Shown here: piece after piece, positions 6,642-6,762 of the stretch | Layout of the letters: each line of letters opens with the position of its first letter | Position numbering within the stretch: position 1 is the stretch's first letter | Source: an uncultured Clostridia bacterium | GTDB lineage: Bacteria; Bacillota; Clostridia; Oscillospirales; Acutalibacteraceae | Direction of reading: 5' to 3' | DNA: 6,762 nt | NCBI GenBank assembly: GCA_947171615.1 | Contig: CAMVYG010000121.1 | Span: forward strand, 1 to 6,762 | The notes under the pieces: model-generated | Databases searched by the model: none | The model's input: only the letters and a program-made list of their open reading frames with translations | Told to the model about the DNA's origin: nothing | Translations under genes and position numbers: made by a program

Positions 6642-6656
6642 GCAGCGGTACGCTGC
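6642..6656. repeat. Short perfect hairpin GCAGCG-GTA-CGCTGC
   Basis: A GC-rich 6-bp perfect inverted repeat with a three-base loop lies about 90 bases upstream of the glycosyltransferase start. There is no U-run after it on either strand, so it is not a recognisable terminator. It could be a leader hairpin or chance. Confidence 0.4.
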
Positions 6657-6701
6657 CAGATCATGCTGTTTGACCCCTGGAAAGGAAGGCTGTTGGTGGA
6701 C

Positions 6702-6729
6702 AATAAAAAGCTTACCGGAAAATTTTCAA
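6702..6729 (-). promoter_or_regulatory. Weak promoter candidate for the glycosyltransferase gene
   Basis: On the minus strand TTGAAA (6724-6729; 5 of 6 to TTGACA) is followed after 16 bases by TTTATT (6702-6707; 4 of 6 to TATAAT). AT-rich sequence (6719-6762, with AAAATTTT and TTTTAAAA blocks) lies upstream, as is usual for promoters. A start near 6695 would give a leader of about 140 bases. The weak -10 keeps confidence low. Confidence 0.25.
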
Positions 6730-6762
6730 AATTTCTTCAACCGCACCTGCAATTTTAAAATA

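Larger units (their letters stand above)
6552..6762. other. Region upstream of the glycosyltransferase, no gene recognised
   Basis: These 211 bases contain the heptamer tract, the small GC hairpin and the AT-rich end described separately. A 21-codon plus-strand frame (ATG at 6608, TGA at 6671) has a GA-rich stretch before it but nothing recognisable, and is not called as a gene. The next gene to the right is out of view, so the direction of its transcription is unknown. Confidence 0.6.

Noticed and set aside
6608..6673. 21-codon plus-strand small frame with a GA-rich stretch before its ATG
   Set aside because: Short enough to be chance, contains the GC hairpin, and shows no membrane segment, toxin-like or leader-peptide pattern.
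1..6762. CRISPR array, insertion sequence, phage or defence system
   Set aside because: No regularly spaced long repeats, no transposase or integrase motif, and nearly all the sequence is accounted for by three housekeeping-type genes.

Overview
The window reads as chromosomal housekeeping DNA from a Gram-positive anaerobe of the Bacillota, most likely class Clostridia and possibly Oscillospirales. The basis is moderately GC-rich coding sequence, AAGGGG/AAGGAG ribosome binding sites, a roughly 1250-residue single-chain PurL of the kind used by many Clostridia and streptococci (B. subtilis instead splits PurS/PurQ/PurL), and AT-rich gaps carrying terminators and small repeats. The taxon is an inference; nothing in the window proves it.

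All three genes I can support lie on the minus strand. In transcription order they are: a membrane-bound family 2 glycosyltransferase (6551 to 5289); then purL, formylglycinamide ribonucleotide amidotransferase (5116 to 1367); then alr, alanine racemase (1084 to the left edge, C-terminus cut off). A strong intrinsic terminator lies between the glycosyltransferase and purL, and a weaker one between purL and alr. They therefore look like three separate transcription units rather than one operon. Functionally they serve different pathways: surface or envelope polysaccharide (inferred), de novo purine synthesis, and D-alanine supply for peptidoglycan. No other pur gene and no cell-wall partner is visible.

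The gaps hold the less ordinary material. The purL-alr gap (1085-1366) carries a degenerate 7-bp tandem repeat starting three bases after the purL stop, a dispersed-repeat-like hairpin of the 'GTCATTCTGAGC...GCGAAGAATCTC' type, and a terminator. The glycosyltransferase-purL gap (5117-5288) carries a 16-bp dyad, a terminator whose upstream arm overlaps a possible extended -10 promoter, a perfect 10-bp inverted repeat and a PurBox-like sequence. The region right of the glycosyltransferase (6552-6762) carries a second copy of the 7-bp repeat in the opposite orientation and an AT-rich stretch with a weak promoter candidate.

I found no CRISPR array, transposase, phage gene, tRNA, rRNA, known riboswitch or sign of an undescribed multi-gene system. 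The long open frames on the plus strand opposite purL, alr and the glycosyltransferase are shadows of these genes.
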